From assembly GCF_002105155.1 (NCBI RefSeq), contig NW_019029002.1:310001-374000 (forward strand): a stretch of DNA of 64,000 nt. Reading direction: 5' to 3'. Below are positions 23,784-36,010 of the stretch, piece by piece (position 1 is the stretch's first letter; each line of letters opens with the position of its first letter). The DNA comes from Lobosporangium transversale. Taxonomy: Eukaryota; Mortierellomycota; Mortierellomycetes; Mortierellales; Mortierellaceae. Under the pieces are notes generated by a model, which ran no database searches, was not told the origin of the DNA, and saw only the letters and a program-made list of their open reading frames with translations. The translations under genes and the position numbers were made by a program.

Positions 23784-24387
23784 ATGTACTTTTGCCCAAA
23801 CTGCTCCAACTTGCTGCTGGTCCAGTCTGACGGTGCACAGCAGCAACTGTATTGTCAAACCTGTCCATATATTTATCCTATTGTCAAAACTGTATGCTTT
23901 CTATCAATTGTGACGATGTGTTTATTTCCAGTTCCTTTTTTTTTTTTGTCAAAAAATTTTATTCGGCAACTGTAATCTCAGCATAAATTCTAATAAAAAA
24001 AATCGATAGATTGTGCAAAGGAAGGCGTTAGAGAGGAAGCAGGTCGATGATGTATTGGGAGGAGACGATGCTTGGGCGAACGTAGATCAGACTGAAGGTA
24101 AAAAGTCCTTTATATGACTGAGTTTATGCTTCACCAAGTGTCTTAATAACCGAAAAGGCGCTGTGGGAGATAGCCGTCATGGTTAGCTGTACATTGCTGG
24201 TCATGAACTAACATTCTTTTATTATTATTCATATAATTTGTTCATGGCAATTGTCTCAGCTTCCTGCCCTCGCTGCGAACATGACCGTGCTTACTATATG
24301 CAGATTCAAACGCGCTCCGCAGATGAACCTATGACTACGTTTTACAAGTGCTGCGATCTAAAGTGTGGCTGGCAGTGGAAAGAATAA
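23784..24387 (+). CDS. RPC11: RNA polymerase III subunit RPC11 (POLR3K, TFIIS-like)
   Basis: Small Pol III subunit needed for RNA cleavage, termination and reinitiation. Exons 23784-23891, 24010-24097, 24260-24387 give 107 residues; human POLR3K has 108. The N-terminal zinc ribbon has FCPNCSNLL and YCQTCPYIY. The linker holds VDDVLGGDDAWANVD, nearly identical to the human protein. The C-terminal TFIIS-type ribbon has SCPRCEHDRAYYMQIQTRS and DEPMTTFYKCC, with the acidic Asp-Glu pair of the cleavage hairpin intact, and ends KCGWQWKE. Both introns split conserved blocks, and joining them restores the family sequence exactly. Confidence 0.96.
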
Positions 24388-24795
24388 CGAGATCAGGGAT
24401 GGACGGATTGTCTCCAAACTCTGATCATACTTCTTGGATTTATTTCCTCCGTAGGATATACTAGACCTCTCTTTAGTATTCCTCGACTCGGAGTCTACTC
24501 ACTTGCATATTTACTCTACTAATTAATGTATTATTAAAACGTATTAATATTTTTTTATTGAAAGATTTCCACCAAGACCAGTGTGGTGAAAATTTGTCCC
24601 TGTATAAAAGCAATGAGAGTCACGGTGCACGTGCACAACTTTCTTACATGCTACATGTCATTTGGCAAGTTGCTTTCATCGCCATTCCCATCTTGTCATT
24701 TTTGTTGAAATACCCCTGTCTTCTGCCCTATTCAGCTTTAAGTAATCTGATTCATTTGGTTTCGTGCCTAATAACTGAATAATTGCGCTATCAAT
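24388..24795. other. Intergenic RPC11 to beta-adaptin
   Basis: About 400 bp; no gene or notable repeat seen. It should contain the RPC11 terminator region and the beta-adaptin promoter. Confidence 0.5.
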
Positions 24796-27700
24796 ATGGC
24801 CGCCGAGTTTATTAGACAAAACGCGCACAAGTTTTTTACTTCGAACAGGAAGGGTAAAGAATAAAGAGGTTCTTTTTTGACTGAAGTATACATACCACTG
24901 AACTATTAATACGGAGGAGAAAAAATTCGGTTCAAAAGGCTTGGAGTGTCTAAAATATGTAACTCCTCTAAATTCAATTACAATGTCGAAAAATCACGAC
25001 GTATGATAATAAACACCTATAATAAAACAGGAGAAAATGCTGAACTACTGGCTGATCTGAACAGTGAGTACCGCGATCGTCGCAAGGATGCTGTTAAACG
25101 TGTCATTGCTAACATGACGGTGGGGAAGGATGTGAGCTCTTTATTTCCACATGTCGTCAAGAATATGCAAACGGAGGATTTGGAGATGGTAAACTTGCTT
25201 GGATACACTTTGGGCTGTGAGGAATGTCAACTTTATAGTCTTTCTAATGTATCTTCAGACATTAATGCCTTCCCCTCCCCCCTAATTTCTGTGAATGATA
25301 GAAAAAACTTGTATATCTTTATTTGATGAACTATGCAAAATCAAATCCAGACTTGGTTATCCTAGCTGTCAACACGTTTGTAAAGGTATGGGTCTCATTA
25401 GAACTAAACAAACGTTGTCGTGTTGATGATGAGACTATGAGGAAAGTTCGGTTTTCGTTGCAAGAGAGACTTTGACAAACCCTTTTAATCTATTTTATTA
25501 TTATCATAATTTTCTGTATTCCTTTGTTCTAGGATACGGATCATGTTAACCCACTGATTCGTGCGCTTGCCATTCGTACTATGGGCTGTATCCGTGTCGA
25601 TAAAATTTTGGATCACTTGTGCGAGCCGCTCAGGAAATGTTTGGAGGACGACGACCCATATGTGCGCAAGACTGCTGCTATCTGTGTCGCTAAACTATGG
25701 GATCTAGATCAGGAGAGAGCTTTGGAGAACGGATTTGTCACGATTTTGCAAGGACTCGTCTCGGATTCAAATCCCATGGTAAAAGCTGGGCCTTTCTGCT
25801 CATAAGCGTACCCAGTATAGTAAGAGTAAGGGGGCTTTTCCTAATATCGAATCAATTTGTTAACCTCTTATAGGTCGTCGCGAACGCGGTTACGGCTTTG
25901 GCTGAAATGCAGGAGTCTTCGGAAACTAAGGATATATTTGTAGTAAACGTGGCGATCATGAATAAGATGCTTGCAGCTTTGAATGAATGCACAGAATGGG
26001 GTCAGATTGCAATCTTAACATCGTTAGCAGAGTACAGGCCATTGGATTCCAAGGAGGCAGAGAGCATTTGTGAGCGAGTGATGCCCCGTCTGCAGCATGC
26101 CAATGGTTCCGTAGTACTATCTGCTATCAAAGTGCTCATGATTTTATTACGTTATATCAACAATGACGAATTCGTTAAAGGACTTATCAGGAAGATGTCT
26201 CCACCACTTGGTAAGCAACGTGCTCATCATTCATGCATGTTCCTTTATGAAATTATATCTCATTCAGCTCTTACTAACCCACATTTTTTTTAGTCACTCT
26301 ACTTTCCTCAGCGCCTGAGGTTCAATATGTGTCACTCCGTAACATCAACTTGATTCTTCAAAAGCGACCAGATATTCTACAGAATGACGTCCGCGTATTT
26401 TTCTGTAAATACAACGATCCACCATATGTCAAGAGGGAAAAGCTCGAAATTATTATTAAGCTCTGTAATGACAAGAATATCGAACAAATCTTGTCTGAGC
26501 TCAAGGAGTAAGTCATTTTCGATAATTTATGACGATTCAGCAAGTATCATTTTTTCTTTTTCGAAATGAAATGGGATAATAATAGCATTACTGATGGATA
26601 TTCAGGTATGCATCGGAGGTCGATGTTGATTTTGTCCGGAAAGCAGTGCGCGCTATTGGAAGATGCGCTATCAAGATTGACGAGGCATCTGAACGATGTG
26701 TCAATGTGTTACTGGATCTCATTAATACCAAGGTTAACTACGTCGTCCAAGAAGCTATCATTGTGATTAAGGTATGATGACATCCAGAGCCCTATCGGTG
26801 CAGCAATGTTGGTCGGATGATTGTAAGATCATATTAAGCTGATATATTTTATTTTGGTTCCTTTGCTATCGTAGGATATCTTCCGCAAATATCCTAAGCG
26901 CTATGAGGCTATCATTCCAACACTCTGTCAGAATCTTGACTCGTTAGACGAGCCTGAAGCCAAGGGCTCGTTGATCTGGATCATTGGAGAATATGCTGAG
27001 CGAATTGATAATGCAGATGAGTTAATTGAAAACTTTTTAGAGACATTCTTGGAAGAAAACTCTAGGGTGCAACTGCAGCTTCTGACTGCGACTGTCAAAC
27101 TGTTCTTAAAGAAGCCTTCTCAGTCTGAGGAAATTGTACATCGAGTCCTCCAGACAGCAACAGAAGAGATCGACAATCCAGACACTAGAGACAGGGCATT
27201 TGTATACTGGAGATTGCTCTCGACAAACCCTCAGGCCGCAAAGGCGGTAGTTTTGTCAGAGAAGCCTCCTATCTCTGTGGAAACGAACACAGTTTCTCCC
27301 GCACTGATGGATGAGTTAATTAATAACATTTCCACACTCGCCTCGGTATACCACAAGCCCCCAACAGCATTCATGGGCAACAAGGCTTATAGTGCGGACG
27401 CTGTGAAGAAGGCAGCAGCAGCGGAGTAAGTCGAAACTTTTTTTTTTTTTTCTTTTTTTGGCAATAGTTGGTTGAATTGTATGATCAAGACAGCAAAATA
27501 ACAAGTTTTTTCCATTATCCTTCAATTTCTGTATCTTAGTGCGAGAGATCAAGAGCAAATTATGGGCGACGCTGGTTTGGTGGATTCCCCTTCAGCACCA
27601 GGAGCACCCAAGAATGCAATGGCGGATCTGTTGGATCTCGACTTCGGCTCGTCAGAGCCTGTGCAAAACTCTTCGCCTGTGCCAAGTAATAACGCTCCAA

Positions 27701-27951
27701 ATTATAACGCTGATTTGTTCGATATATCATCGGATATGTTTGGAGGTTCAAGTAGTATGAGCCAAAGTAGCAACATTATGTCGACCGGGCTTTCAGGGAC
27801 TTCAAGCAATAATAATATAGGTGGATCTGGGTCTGACTTGTTTGGTGATCTCGGAGGGTTTGGACAGCCGCCTCAGCAGCAGCAGCAGCAGCAGCAGCAA
27901 AAGCCTCCAGGACAGTCTTCAACAATGAACGACCTCCTTGATTTATTTTAA
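24796..27951 (+). CDS. APL2: AP-1 complex beta subunit (beta-adaptin)
   Basis: Large subunit of the clathrin adaptor at trans-Golgi and endosomes. Nine exons: 24796-24853, 25031-25188, 25302-25385, 25533-25778, 25874-26210, 26294-26507, 26606-26771, 26875-27425, 27540-27951; 741 residues. The HEAT-repeat trunk spans roughly residues 1-600, with [71 protein letters not shown] and [21 protein letters not shown]. The Ser/Asn/Gly-rich hinge holds a clathrin-box-like DLLDLDFG. The protein ends exactly at a second clathrin box, NDLLDLF. There is no appendage (ear) domain; yeast Apl2 (726 residues) also lacks it, whereas mammalian beta1/beta2 have one. The AP-1 rather than AP-2 call rests on length and resemblance only. 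Confidence 0.93.
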
Positions 27952-28161
27952 AGACAATTGTTTAAATGCAATAATAAAAATGGCACATGTCATATACCAT
28001 TGACTAAGAAAGTAAGGCCTGTCCACGTGTGGTGTAAACAGTTCTTCTGATTTTAGCTGTCATACAGCCTACCAATACCTTCTGCCTGCTGTTCATTGTA
28101 GATCATCCATTTTCTTCATTCCACTCCATTCCATTCCAATACCTTAGTTAAATCGCTGATA

Positions 28162-29601
28162 ATGACCAATTCAGAAGGTAGGGTGATTTATTTTTTTTAA
28201 TTCTTTGACGCCAATTTGCGTTGGTAAAAACTTTATTGACATAGTGCAATATTTATAGACGCCACTAAAGGTTTGACAAACCCATTTGCAGACAATGGAG
28301 ATCGGACTCCACTCCATAGGGAAGAGCCAACAACTATGGATATCGACGACGCATGTGACGATGCCAGTGACACAGATTCAAGTATTTCGTCGTCATTACC
28401 TAGTTCATTCTACAGGGAAAACAGATTTACAGGACAAAGACGAGCATCAATCTCCGGCCTTTCTACACCGAAACACACTGAGCATCCTATCCTTCTCGCA
28501 GATGCAAGAGAAGCAGCAATACCCCGACGCCGCGTCATAACTAGTATTCCCACAGAGAACTCTGATGATGAGCTTATTTCGACCCCTACAAGAACAGGGC
28601 TTGGAAAGCAACGGCCAACATTTTCGAGATCAAGTTCATTATTGACACGTATGTACGAGAAAGGAACTCTTCTTGGAAAGCACCCACAATCGCCAAGCCC
28701 AGGAGATGAGCTTGGGATTCGGCCCAAGGGGCTTAAAAGTAATGGATCCAAAGGTATATAAGCTAGTCTGTAGTGCAATACATCATATCCATCGGAAAAA
28801 GGTTGTAAAATATACTTTCCTCTGCTATTTGGTTTAGTATTCATCAGTTAATTGTATCTTCGTCCCCACAACTTCATACTATTAAAAACAGGTAGCGATA
28901 GGATACCCGCTCTGCCCGATTTTTCGCTACTGGACGCAACAGAACTAGACCAGAGCACTCGATTATGTTCGCCAGTACATCCACCTGATTTTGGTACACC
29001 TCCGGGGACACCAAAACAAACACAGTCAATATTTGAGCCTTTTGACAACGATAGCAACAGTAGTAATAACGACGACAACCCATTCCTCGGCCCGCCAACA
29101 CGTAAGGCGCGATTTGAGATGGATTACCTTTCTGAGAGTCAGTGGTATTCGGACTATCCGCATCATTTGACAGTGGATTATCTAGAAGATTTATTCAACC
29201 TGGATAGACGAGGTAAAGGACTTGCAGGGTTTATCAAGTATATCCTTAACCAGTTCTTCTTCTATTTTTGTTGTCGCTCGCATATTATGTCTCTTAATTG
29301 CTATGTGGTCACTCATGTACTAGTTTTATAAAATACGGTAGTGATGTTTACGAATACGAAATCAGGTTCAGGAAATTCTCCTAATTACTTAAAATCTAAT
29401 TTTTATATCAATGAGCCACCTATTGGGATCGGAGCGTATTCAGACGTTCTCAAGGTTCAGAGCAAGCATAACAAAGAATTTTACGCTGTCAAGAAGCTCC
29501 TAAAGAGAGTACAAGGGGCAAGGGAAAGGTATGAATTTGCCCAAAAAGTTTATTGTCCTAAAGTCTTTTTTTTTGTAGCGCTTTAGAAATGTGATTTAAT
29601 G

Positions 29602-29632
<31 letters not shown>

Positions 29633-30832
29633 CTACACATACTTAGGAAGCATTATCTCAACGAGGTCAGGAATATGTGGCGCGTGGAAAAATCGTCTAA
29701 CGTGTTACAATTACTAGAGGCGTGGGAGCAAAAGGGCAAGATCTATATGAGGATGGAATTGTGTAAGCTTGGAAATTTGAAATCAGCGCTGATGGCACAA
29801 AAGAGATATCGTGGAATCGATGAAAAGAGAGCATGGAAGTGCCTGCGAGACTTGGCTTCTGTAAGGAGAAATAGATACTTGTTATAATACGATTTAGATT
29901 ACGGGCAGACTTTTTCGAAAAATCATTAATTTTTTATTTTTTTTATTTTTCTTATTTTTTTTATTTTTCTTATTTTTTTTATTATATATATACTCTAGGG
30001 TCTGAGGGCAATTCATGACAGCAACGTTATTCATTTAGATATCAAACCTGAAAATGTCTTTATCTCTTCTACAGGGGCTTTAAAGATAGGTGATTTTGGG
30101 CTTTCAATCACATATCCTATTGAGGTCAAGGACATCAATGAGGGAGACAAATTCTATTTGGCACAAGAGTTGCTGAATGGCCAATGCGGGAAATATTCAG
30201 ACATCTTCAGTTTAGGTATATCCATGTATGAAATTATTACAAATCAAATTGGGGATCTACCTGGAGAAGGCCCTGCATGGCACTACCTCAGAGATGGTGA
30301 ATTGAACATGAGTCAGTATATGATTCTGGAGAGTCAAACCAATGAGCCAGCTGTCACGCGTTCTATTCCAGTATTAGTGTCATCAACCTCCTCAGTCTCT
30401 CAAGAAGCAATAGTAGGGGGAATAGGAAAAGCAAAAGAAGCAGAAGGTACAAAAGAAGCAGGGGAGGCAGATGGGGTGAGAAAAGTAGAAATAGAAGGGA
30501 TAGAGCAGGAAAGCGAAGTATCAGAACCATCGAGAAAGGAATTATCAGCAGAGTCTCCGGCACCATCACCGGTTGGGGAGGAATCTGCTAGCTCACCTGG
30601 TTCACCACTCAATCAGGCATCAAAATCGACCCATAGGTTCTTCTCCAAATCTATGGTAGATCTTATTAAAGAGATGATGCAACCTTCGTTTGAGCAACGG
30701 CCAACAGCAGCAACGATCTTGAAGCACCCAATGATCCAAAGCATTCTGATCAAGCGTGGTGGGCAATCGAGCAATGCAGGAGTGCGAGCATCTGATGAAG
30801 CCATGAGTGGGCTACTACTTCAGTCGATTTAA
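28162..30832 (+). CDS. WEE1: Wee1-family CDK-inhibitory protein kinase
   Basis: Dual-specificity kinase expected to phosphorylate CDK1 on Tyr15 and delay mitosis. Six exons: 28162-28177, 28259-28753, 28892-29212, 29342-29528, 29647-29860, 29999-30832; 688 residues. The N-terminal half is Ser/Thr-Pro-rich and disordered (for example GTPPGTPK, PDFGTPP). The kinase starts near residue 290: glycine loop IGIGAYSDVLKV, YAVKKL, catalytic IHLDIKPENVFI, KIGDFGLS, the Wee1-typical EGD motif (NEGDKFYLAQELL), SDIFSLGISMYE, and GPAWHYLRDGEL, which matches the S. pombe Wee1 GQSWQKLRSGDL position. About 100 acidic, low-complexity residues interrupt the C-lobe before MVDLIKEMMQPSFEQRPTA. The acceptor for exon 4 (29341) was chosen because it alone joins the frames. 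Confidence 0.88.
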
Positions 30833-31185
30833 GAAAAACCTAGGCTTTTTTTTTTTTTTTTTTTTTTTTTTGCAAAAGGTCTTGATTGCTTCAACTTGGA
30901 CCCTGAATTTCTATCGTGCGAATAAAGAGCATTGCATGTTCATGTTTAATCATCAAAAGTTCCTTTGTTGATATTCCAGGCATAGAAGCAAATGAAGTTG
31001 AGGTGTCCAGCATAGCCACTTTGTTAATACATTATCAAATGCAACATAATAACTATCATTTCTCTTCGCCCTGGATATACCATCAGCTCTTCTCATTTTT
31101 ACTTGTGTCCTCATATAAGTCATTTATTTTTTTTACTACTCTGTTTGTTTTTTCATTTTTCTCAAAAAAAAAGACATTGCACTTC
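30833..31185. other. Intergenic WEE1 to FTR1
   Basis: About 350 bp with a T run (30847-30870). No gene seen. It should carry the permease promoter; I could not identify iron-responsive GATA-factor sites with confidence. Confidence 0.45.
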
Positions 31186-32712
31186 ATGGGATTAGAAGAA
31201 TACTTTTCAATTCCAATCTTTTTCATCATCTTTCGAGAGGTGACTGAAGCTGCCATCATTGTCTCTGTGTTACTGTCGTTCCTGAGTCAAGTCATTACTG
31301 ACGATGGTGCCATGCGTAAGAGACTTTCTCATCAGGTACGATCTTTTTTTTTTTTTTTTTTTTTTTTAAATACCATTAGTGCGTCAGAGGAATGTTGATT
31401 TTTTTTTTTTTTATACGATATAACAGGTTTGGGCGGGAACTGCACTCGGGCTGTTTATATCGCTTGCAATCGGGGCAGGGTTTATTGTAGTTTGGTAAGT
31501 TAGCACAATGATTAAAAAAAAAAAAAAAAAAAAAAAAAGAATAGTCAACTTATGCTTGGAGCTGTTTGCTTTGAAGGAGCTCTCACACCTCACAGCATTC
31601 TTAAAATGAGCACGAGATAAAAAAGAAAGTGTTCCAGTGAAGAGGAACGTGCGCAGTATATTTGGGCAAAATGGCAATTGGCCGAACATTACTTGACACA
31701 CGGTTTCTCTTCTATATATATTGTTAGGAACTTATATGCTACGAACCTTTGGGCAGCTAGTGAAGGCATCTGGGTTGGATGCTTTTCATTGGTTGCAGTA
31801 GTCATGATCACTGTGATGGGAGTAGCCATGTTGCGTACGAACCAAATGCAAGAGAAATGGAAGCAAAAACTAACGAAGGCCATGGACGACGAAAATGCAC
31901 GTGGACTAGGTAATCAATCCCGTCGATACGCACTGTTTCTTCTTCCTCTGGTCACAGTTCTCCGTGAAGGGCTAGAGACTGTGGTCTTTATTGGAGGAGT
32001 AACCTTTGATGCTGAGCCCAAATCAATCCCTATCGCAGTCTTATCAGGTGTAGCATTGGGTATTTTTATTGGATTTGCGATTTATCGGGGTGGAAATAAG
32101 ATGAGGTTGCATCCATTCTTTGTAGGATCAACATGTTTGCTATTGTTGATTGCTGCTGGTTTAGTAGCAAAGGGCATTGCAGCATTTGAAGCAGATCAAT
32201 GGAGCAGACTTACAGGAGCACAGTCAGATGATGCAGGCACATTTGATCCTCGGGTTAACGTCTGGGCATTGAAGTGCTGTGATCCCAAACAACTTGACGC
32301 AGGTTGGTGGAGTGTTGCAAATGCATTAATTGGATGGAGCAATGTAGCCTCCTACTGGACATTAGGATTCTACATCTTTTATTGGACTTTGGTCTCGCTT
32401 TGGTTGATCCGCCTCAAGACCAAGAGGATTCAAAAAGCCATCAGGGACATTGCTTCATCCCAAAAACCTTTGCTAGCCGTGTCACCTATACGAGGTGTAA
32501 ACCGACCTAGTGAGGATGAAGGGGACAGCGATAATTATCGCCCAGTTATTGTATCGTCATCTATATACCCGACTGACCACTATCATTATCAGTCGTTGGG
32601 AGGAGGCAGTGATATGACGCGTCGACATGATGGGTATGGTACCACTGCAGGGAATGAAGCAGCAGTTCCAGCTGCAGCAGGAGCAGAGATAAGCCCTGGC
32701 TGGCACGAATGA
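31186..32712 (+). CDS. FTR1: FTR1-family high-affinity iron permease
   Basis: Plasma- or vacuolar-membrane Fe(III) permease that normally works with a ferroxidase. Exons 31186-31335, 31427-31494, 31728-32712; 400 residues, about the length of yeast Ftr1 (404). About seven hydrophobic segments. The first iron-binding motif is REVTE (FFIIFREVTEAAIIVSVLLS), differing from the usual RExLE at the leucine. The second is canonical: LVTVLREGLETVVFIGG. Also family-typical are VWAGTALGLFISLAIGAG, EGIWVGCFSLVAVVMITVMG and the C-terminal WWSVANALIGW followed by TM7. The tail after residue ~320 is soluble, with Ser, His and Ala-rich parts. No multicopper oxidase gene lies nearby, unlike the FTR1-FET3 pairs of some fungi. 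Confidence 0.93.
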
Positions 32713-33328
32713 CTCGCGATGGTGCCGCTGGAGTCGATCGCTTCCAAGACTCCAACGGTGCCACGACGATCAATTGTAGGTGGGATGGTGACGTCTCCAG
32801 GCAAGAAGCAAGATTAAGGATGTTGTATATTTTAATTTCTAAGGTTGCCTTTTTTTTTTGTAATACATATTAGCATGTAAAACCTCGTTCAATTTCTCGA
32901 ATAAAATATCGTGCAAGTAAGATACATGATATGCGTGATGCATGTGAAATATGAGTCTGCATTTCAACATTTCTTGCAGATCCGCGTCGTGTTTTGATTT
33001 GTTGGATCAATGCCACGAGGAATAAATCAGAATGATTATAACCCTTAAGGTATTACTGGATTAGGTCAAATAGTATGTTGATGACAGGCTTTTTGATCAG
33101 ATGGAAGTCGAATGAACAAAACACACAAACCTACTTTATCTGTTTTACTTTTATTCCTCATCCTTTTATTACATCCATTTCTTTTTTCTTTCCATCTTCC
33201 CTCCATCTTTGTTCAAAGGACTACACCCATTTCCAAATAGGCAGTTTTATTTTTTCTATTTTTTATTTTTGTTTTGTATATTTTTTGTAAAGCGACAATT
33301 TCCTATCCACTATAAGAGCAGGATAAAA
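32713..33328. other. Intergenic FTR1 to GET2
   Basis: About 600 bp with T/C-rich stretches toward the GET2 start (33140-33290), consistent with a fungal pyrimidine-rich leader. No gene seen. Confidence 0.45.
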
Positions 33329-33575
33329 ATGACAGACCAAGCGGAAATTCTCCGGAAGCGTCGTGAAGCGCGGCAAAAAAAGATTCTTGCCTCAGGAGAG
33401 TCACGTCTGAGTAAGATTACAGGCACAGCTGGAACAAGCGCACAGGTGGCTCCTTCTCCTGCAGTGTTGCAGGCTCGAGAGGAGATGTTGAGGCGGGAAC
33501 AAGAAGATGAGCGTTTAAAGGCTCTCAGAGCCGCAGGTGTCAATGTTGACAGCAACGGCAATGTTGAAGGTATAC

Positions 33576-33606
<31 letters not shown>

Positions 33607-34737
33607 TAGGGACTACAGGACAATGGCGAAGTTAAAAGAGAAAAAGACGTGCTGTATCTTGAAATGCGGTGTAGAAACACAATTAATATATTTTACTAAG
33701 ACTTTCTTTCTTTTCACCTTGGTGAATAATGATAGGCTCTCTGCAAAGGAGTATTGACGGTGAACAGGAGGAAGAGTTGGCTATGCCTAATTCGTCATCA
33801 TTGCGTACGGGGACTCAAAGGATGAGTCGTCAACCCTCGTCATCCTCTACAACAACTACGACCCAAACAAACGCCACTACGACAACGACAACAACCGAAA
33901 AAGCATCTGATGCTGAAGCATTTAATAGCTCAGCTGCGGGGAGGACAGCCACACCTCCCAATATCCCAGACTATGATGCAGATCCAGATGATTCCATAGG
34001 TGCACCACCAGCCTATATTCCATCGAATCCATTCTTGAATAGTCCGTTTGCATCAGCACAACATCAAGCATTGACTAGAATGATGCAGGATGAAAGTAAT
34101 AGCGGTTCAAGCTCTAGCAAGGCACAGGCCATGCAACAACAACAACAACAGAATCCGTTTGGAAATGTACCTCCAGGATTCACAGTGATTACACCACAAG
34201 TGGATCACTCTGCACGTTGGTGGAAGCTCCTGCACTTTGTTTTGTCAGTGCTGTTAGGATTTGGTATTGTATATAGAGAATACAGTCGGAATGGGGATTT
34301 GAGTCGATTTGAAGCATTGGCAGTAGAAAAACCATTGCCCTATGGCGCGTATCAAGTCGATCCTATTGTAAGTGATAGCTTCAATTTACTTTCAAGACAT
34401 TTTATTGATCAGTTAATGTTAATCAACCTTTTCTTCGTATGACATATCCTCACTTTTTTCTTTTCTATTTTTTATTTTTGTGATATACTAGCCTGTGTTC
34501 TGGTACTTCATCACGATGGAGCTTATTTTGCAATCAACTCGAATGGTATTACATGGCGTGACAGCATCACCTAGCAGTACTTTAGGAACCATTGCAGGCT
34601 TCTTGCCTCCACCTTTTTCGGATATGATCAGAGTCTTTATGCGATATCGTCTAATTTGGACTTCAATGGTCAATGACCTATCGGTAGTAGTCTTTATTGT
34701 TGGCCTCACCATCACTTTTACTTACATGTTCTCCTAA
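33329..34737 (+). CDS. GET2: GET2-like receptor subunit for tail-anchored protein insertion
   Basis: ER membrane protein which, with Get1, receives Get3-bound tail-anchored proteins. Exons 33329-33569, 33736-34367, 34492-34737; 372 residues. The basic N-terminus ILRKRREARQKKILASG followed by SRLSKITGT matches the Get3-binding helix of yeast Get2 (RERRQKKF...SRLNKITG). A Thr/Ser/Gln-rich linker (residues ~85-240) follows. Three hydrophobic segments then match the Get2/CAML topology: WWKLLHFVLSVLLGFGIVY, PVFWYFITMELIL and LSVVVFIVGLTITFTYMF at the C-terminus. Yeast Get2 is 285 residues; the extra length is in the linker. Intron 1 begins with a 29-nt A run right after the donor. Confidence 0.87.
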
Positions 34738-34940
34738 AAAAAAAACATATACAGTCTACTTCTTCTTCCTTGGTTTTTGTTCCCTTGACAACTAATCGCG
34801 TATACACAACAATAACAAACGAAAGTTAAAAGAAAAAAGACAAAAAAAAAGTCTCTGAATGAACACTATGAAATGTCAAATGGATAAATATTCTTTATCA
34901 AATGCGTCTTTTAATTTTTTATTTTTAACCCTGTCTTCCT

Positions 34941-35642
34941 TTATGCTGATGCTGAACCCTCAGTAGTGACGCTCAGGAACTGCTTACAGATTTCACTAGA
35001 CTGTGTCCTGGAGCAAGGAATTTTCTTGATCTCATTGTTAGCTATGAAGACATGATTAAATTTTTAAAATGTTAGCAAAAAAAGAGGGAAAAAAAAAAAA
35101 ACAAGGCTCCCTTCCTTTTTTTTTTTTTTTTTTTTTTTTTTTCCTATCAAATCAAGATAATTGGCTATTCATCAGTTACCAAACTCAACGGTCAACTCAG
35201 GGCTGACACCAGGCTCCTTAACTTTCTTTACTTCGATCTGAATAGTAGGATTGTTATACTGGATCCTTGGTAAGTTTTCACGCAAAAAGTATCTAATTCC
35301 AGATTCCGGAGAGTTGTTTTTAGAGTGATAGGCGTGAGTGAATTAAACGAATGAACTAGGGGAGTTTTTTTTTTTTTTTTTTTTTTTTTCTTGTATCTTT
35401 CAATCCAAGATTCCTCTTCATTTAAATAGTTTTGTATGTTATTGAATCCAGAGAATATTTTATTCCTTGTGAACTAGCCGAGTCTCCATATTATATGTGC
35501 TTTTTTTTTTCCTATTTTACCTGGCGCCAGCATTATCAGATTTCCGAGAAAACATCAATGTCACTTTCTTGACATCAGAACGCAGGCGGATGGCACCAAG
35601 GCCATTACGAAGGTCATTAACAATAGTATGAATCTTAGACAT
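34941..35642 (-). CDS. MRP49: Mitochondrial large-subunit ribosomal protein mL61 (Mrp49)
   Basis: Thioredoxin-like-fold protein (L51/S25/CI-B8 domain) of the fungal mitoribosome. Exons 35642-35521, 35292-35180, 35041-34941 give 111 residues. GLGAIRLRSDVKKVTLMFSR, then NAGARYFLRENLPRIQYNNP across the first junction, and IQIEVKK match the fungal Mrp49 pattern (GAIRL...ARKFWRECLPRLKYHNP). The tail has two cysteines. It is too short for easy detection and has two introns with A/T runs. The related complex I subunit NDUFA2/B8 is an alternative, but the GAIRL start favours mL61. Confidence 0.82.
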
Positions 35643-36010
35643 GGTTTGCGTTGAAGATTCAGAAATGAATATGTGTTTTCAGCGCTGGTTTGATCCCCTT
35701 TTCCCTTTTCGGAAACAGTTGTCCAAGTCCAAATATTTAAAAAAGCAGTCTTGTTTTTTTTTGTTTTTTAATGAATTGCATGAAGCCACTTTGAATTAGT
35801 GCATTTTCAAATATGAATGGAATTGACTTTTAGTCTCTAGATATATTACTGTACAGAAAAGGATGACAGGCAGGTTGGAGGATTACCATTGTGGCTAAGA
35901 AATGAAATGAAAAAAAAAAAAAAAAAAAAAAAACGAAAACAAATGAAGTGAAAAGCTTGAAAGTATCCAGGAAGATAGATATTGAGATATGGCAGGAAAC
36001 AGAGCGAAAC
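35643..36010. other. Intergenic mL61 to DDT-domain gene
   Basis: About 370 bp, with poly(A) at 35910-35932. It holds the mL61 promoter and the DDT gene 3' flank; nothing else seen. Confidence 0.45.
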
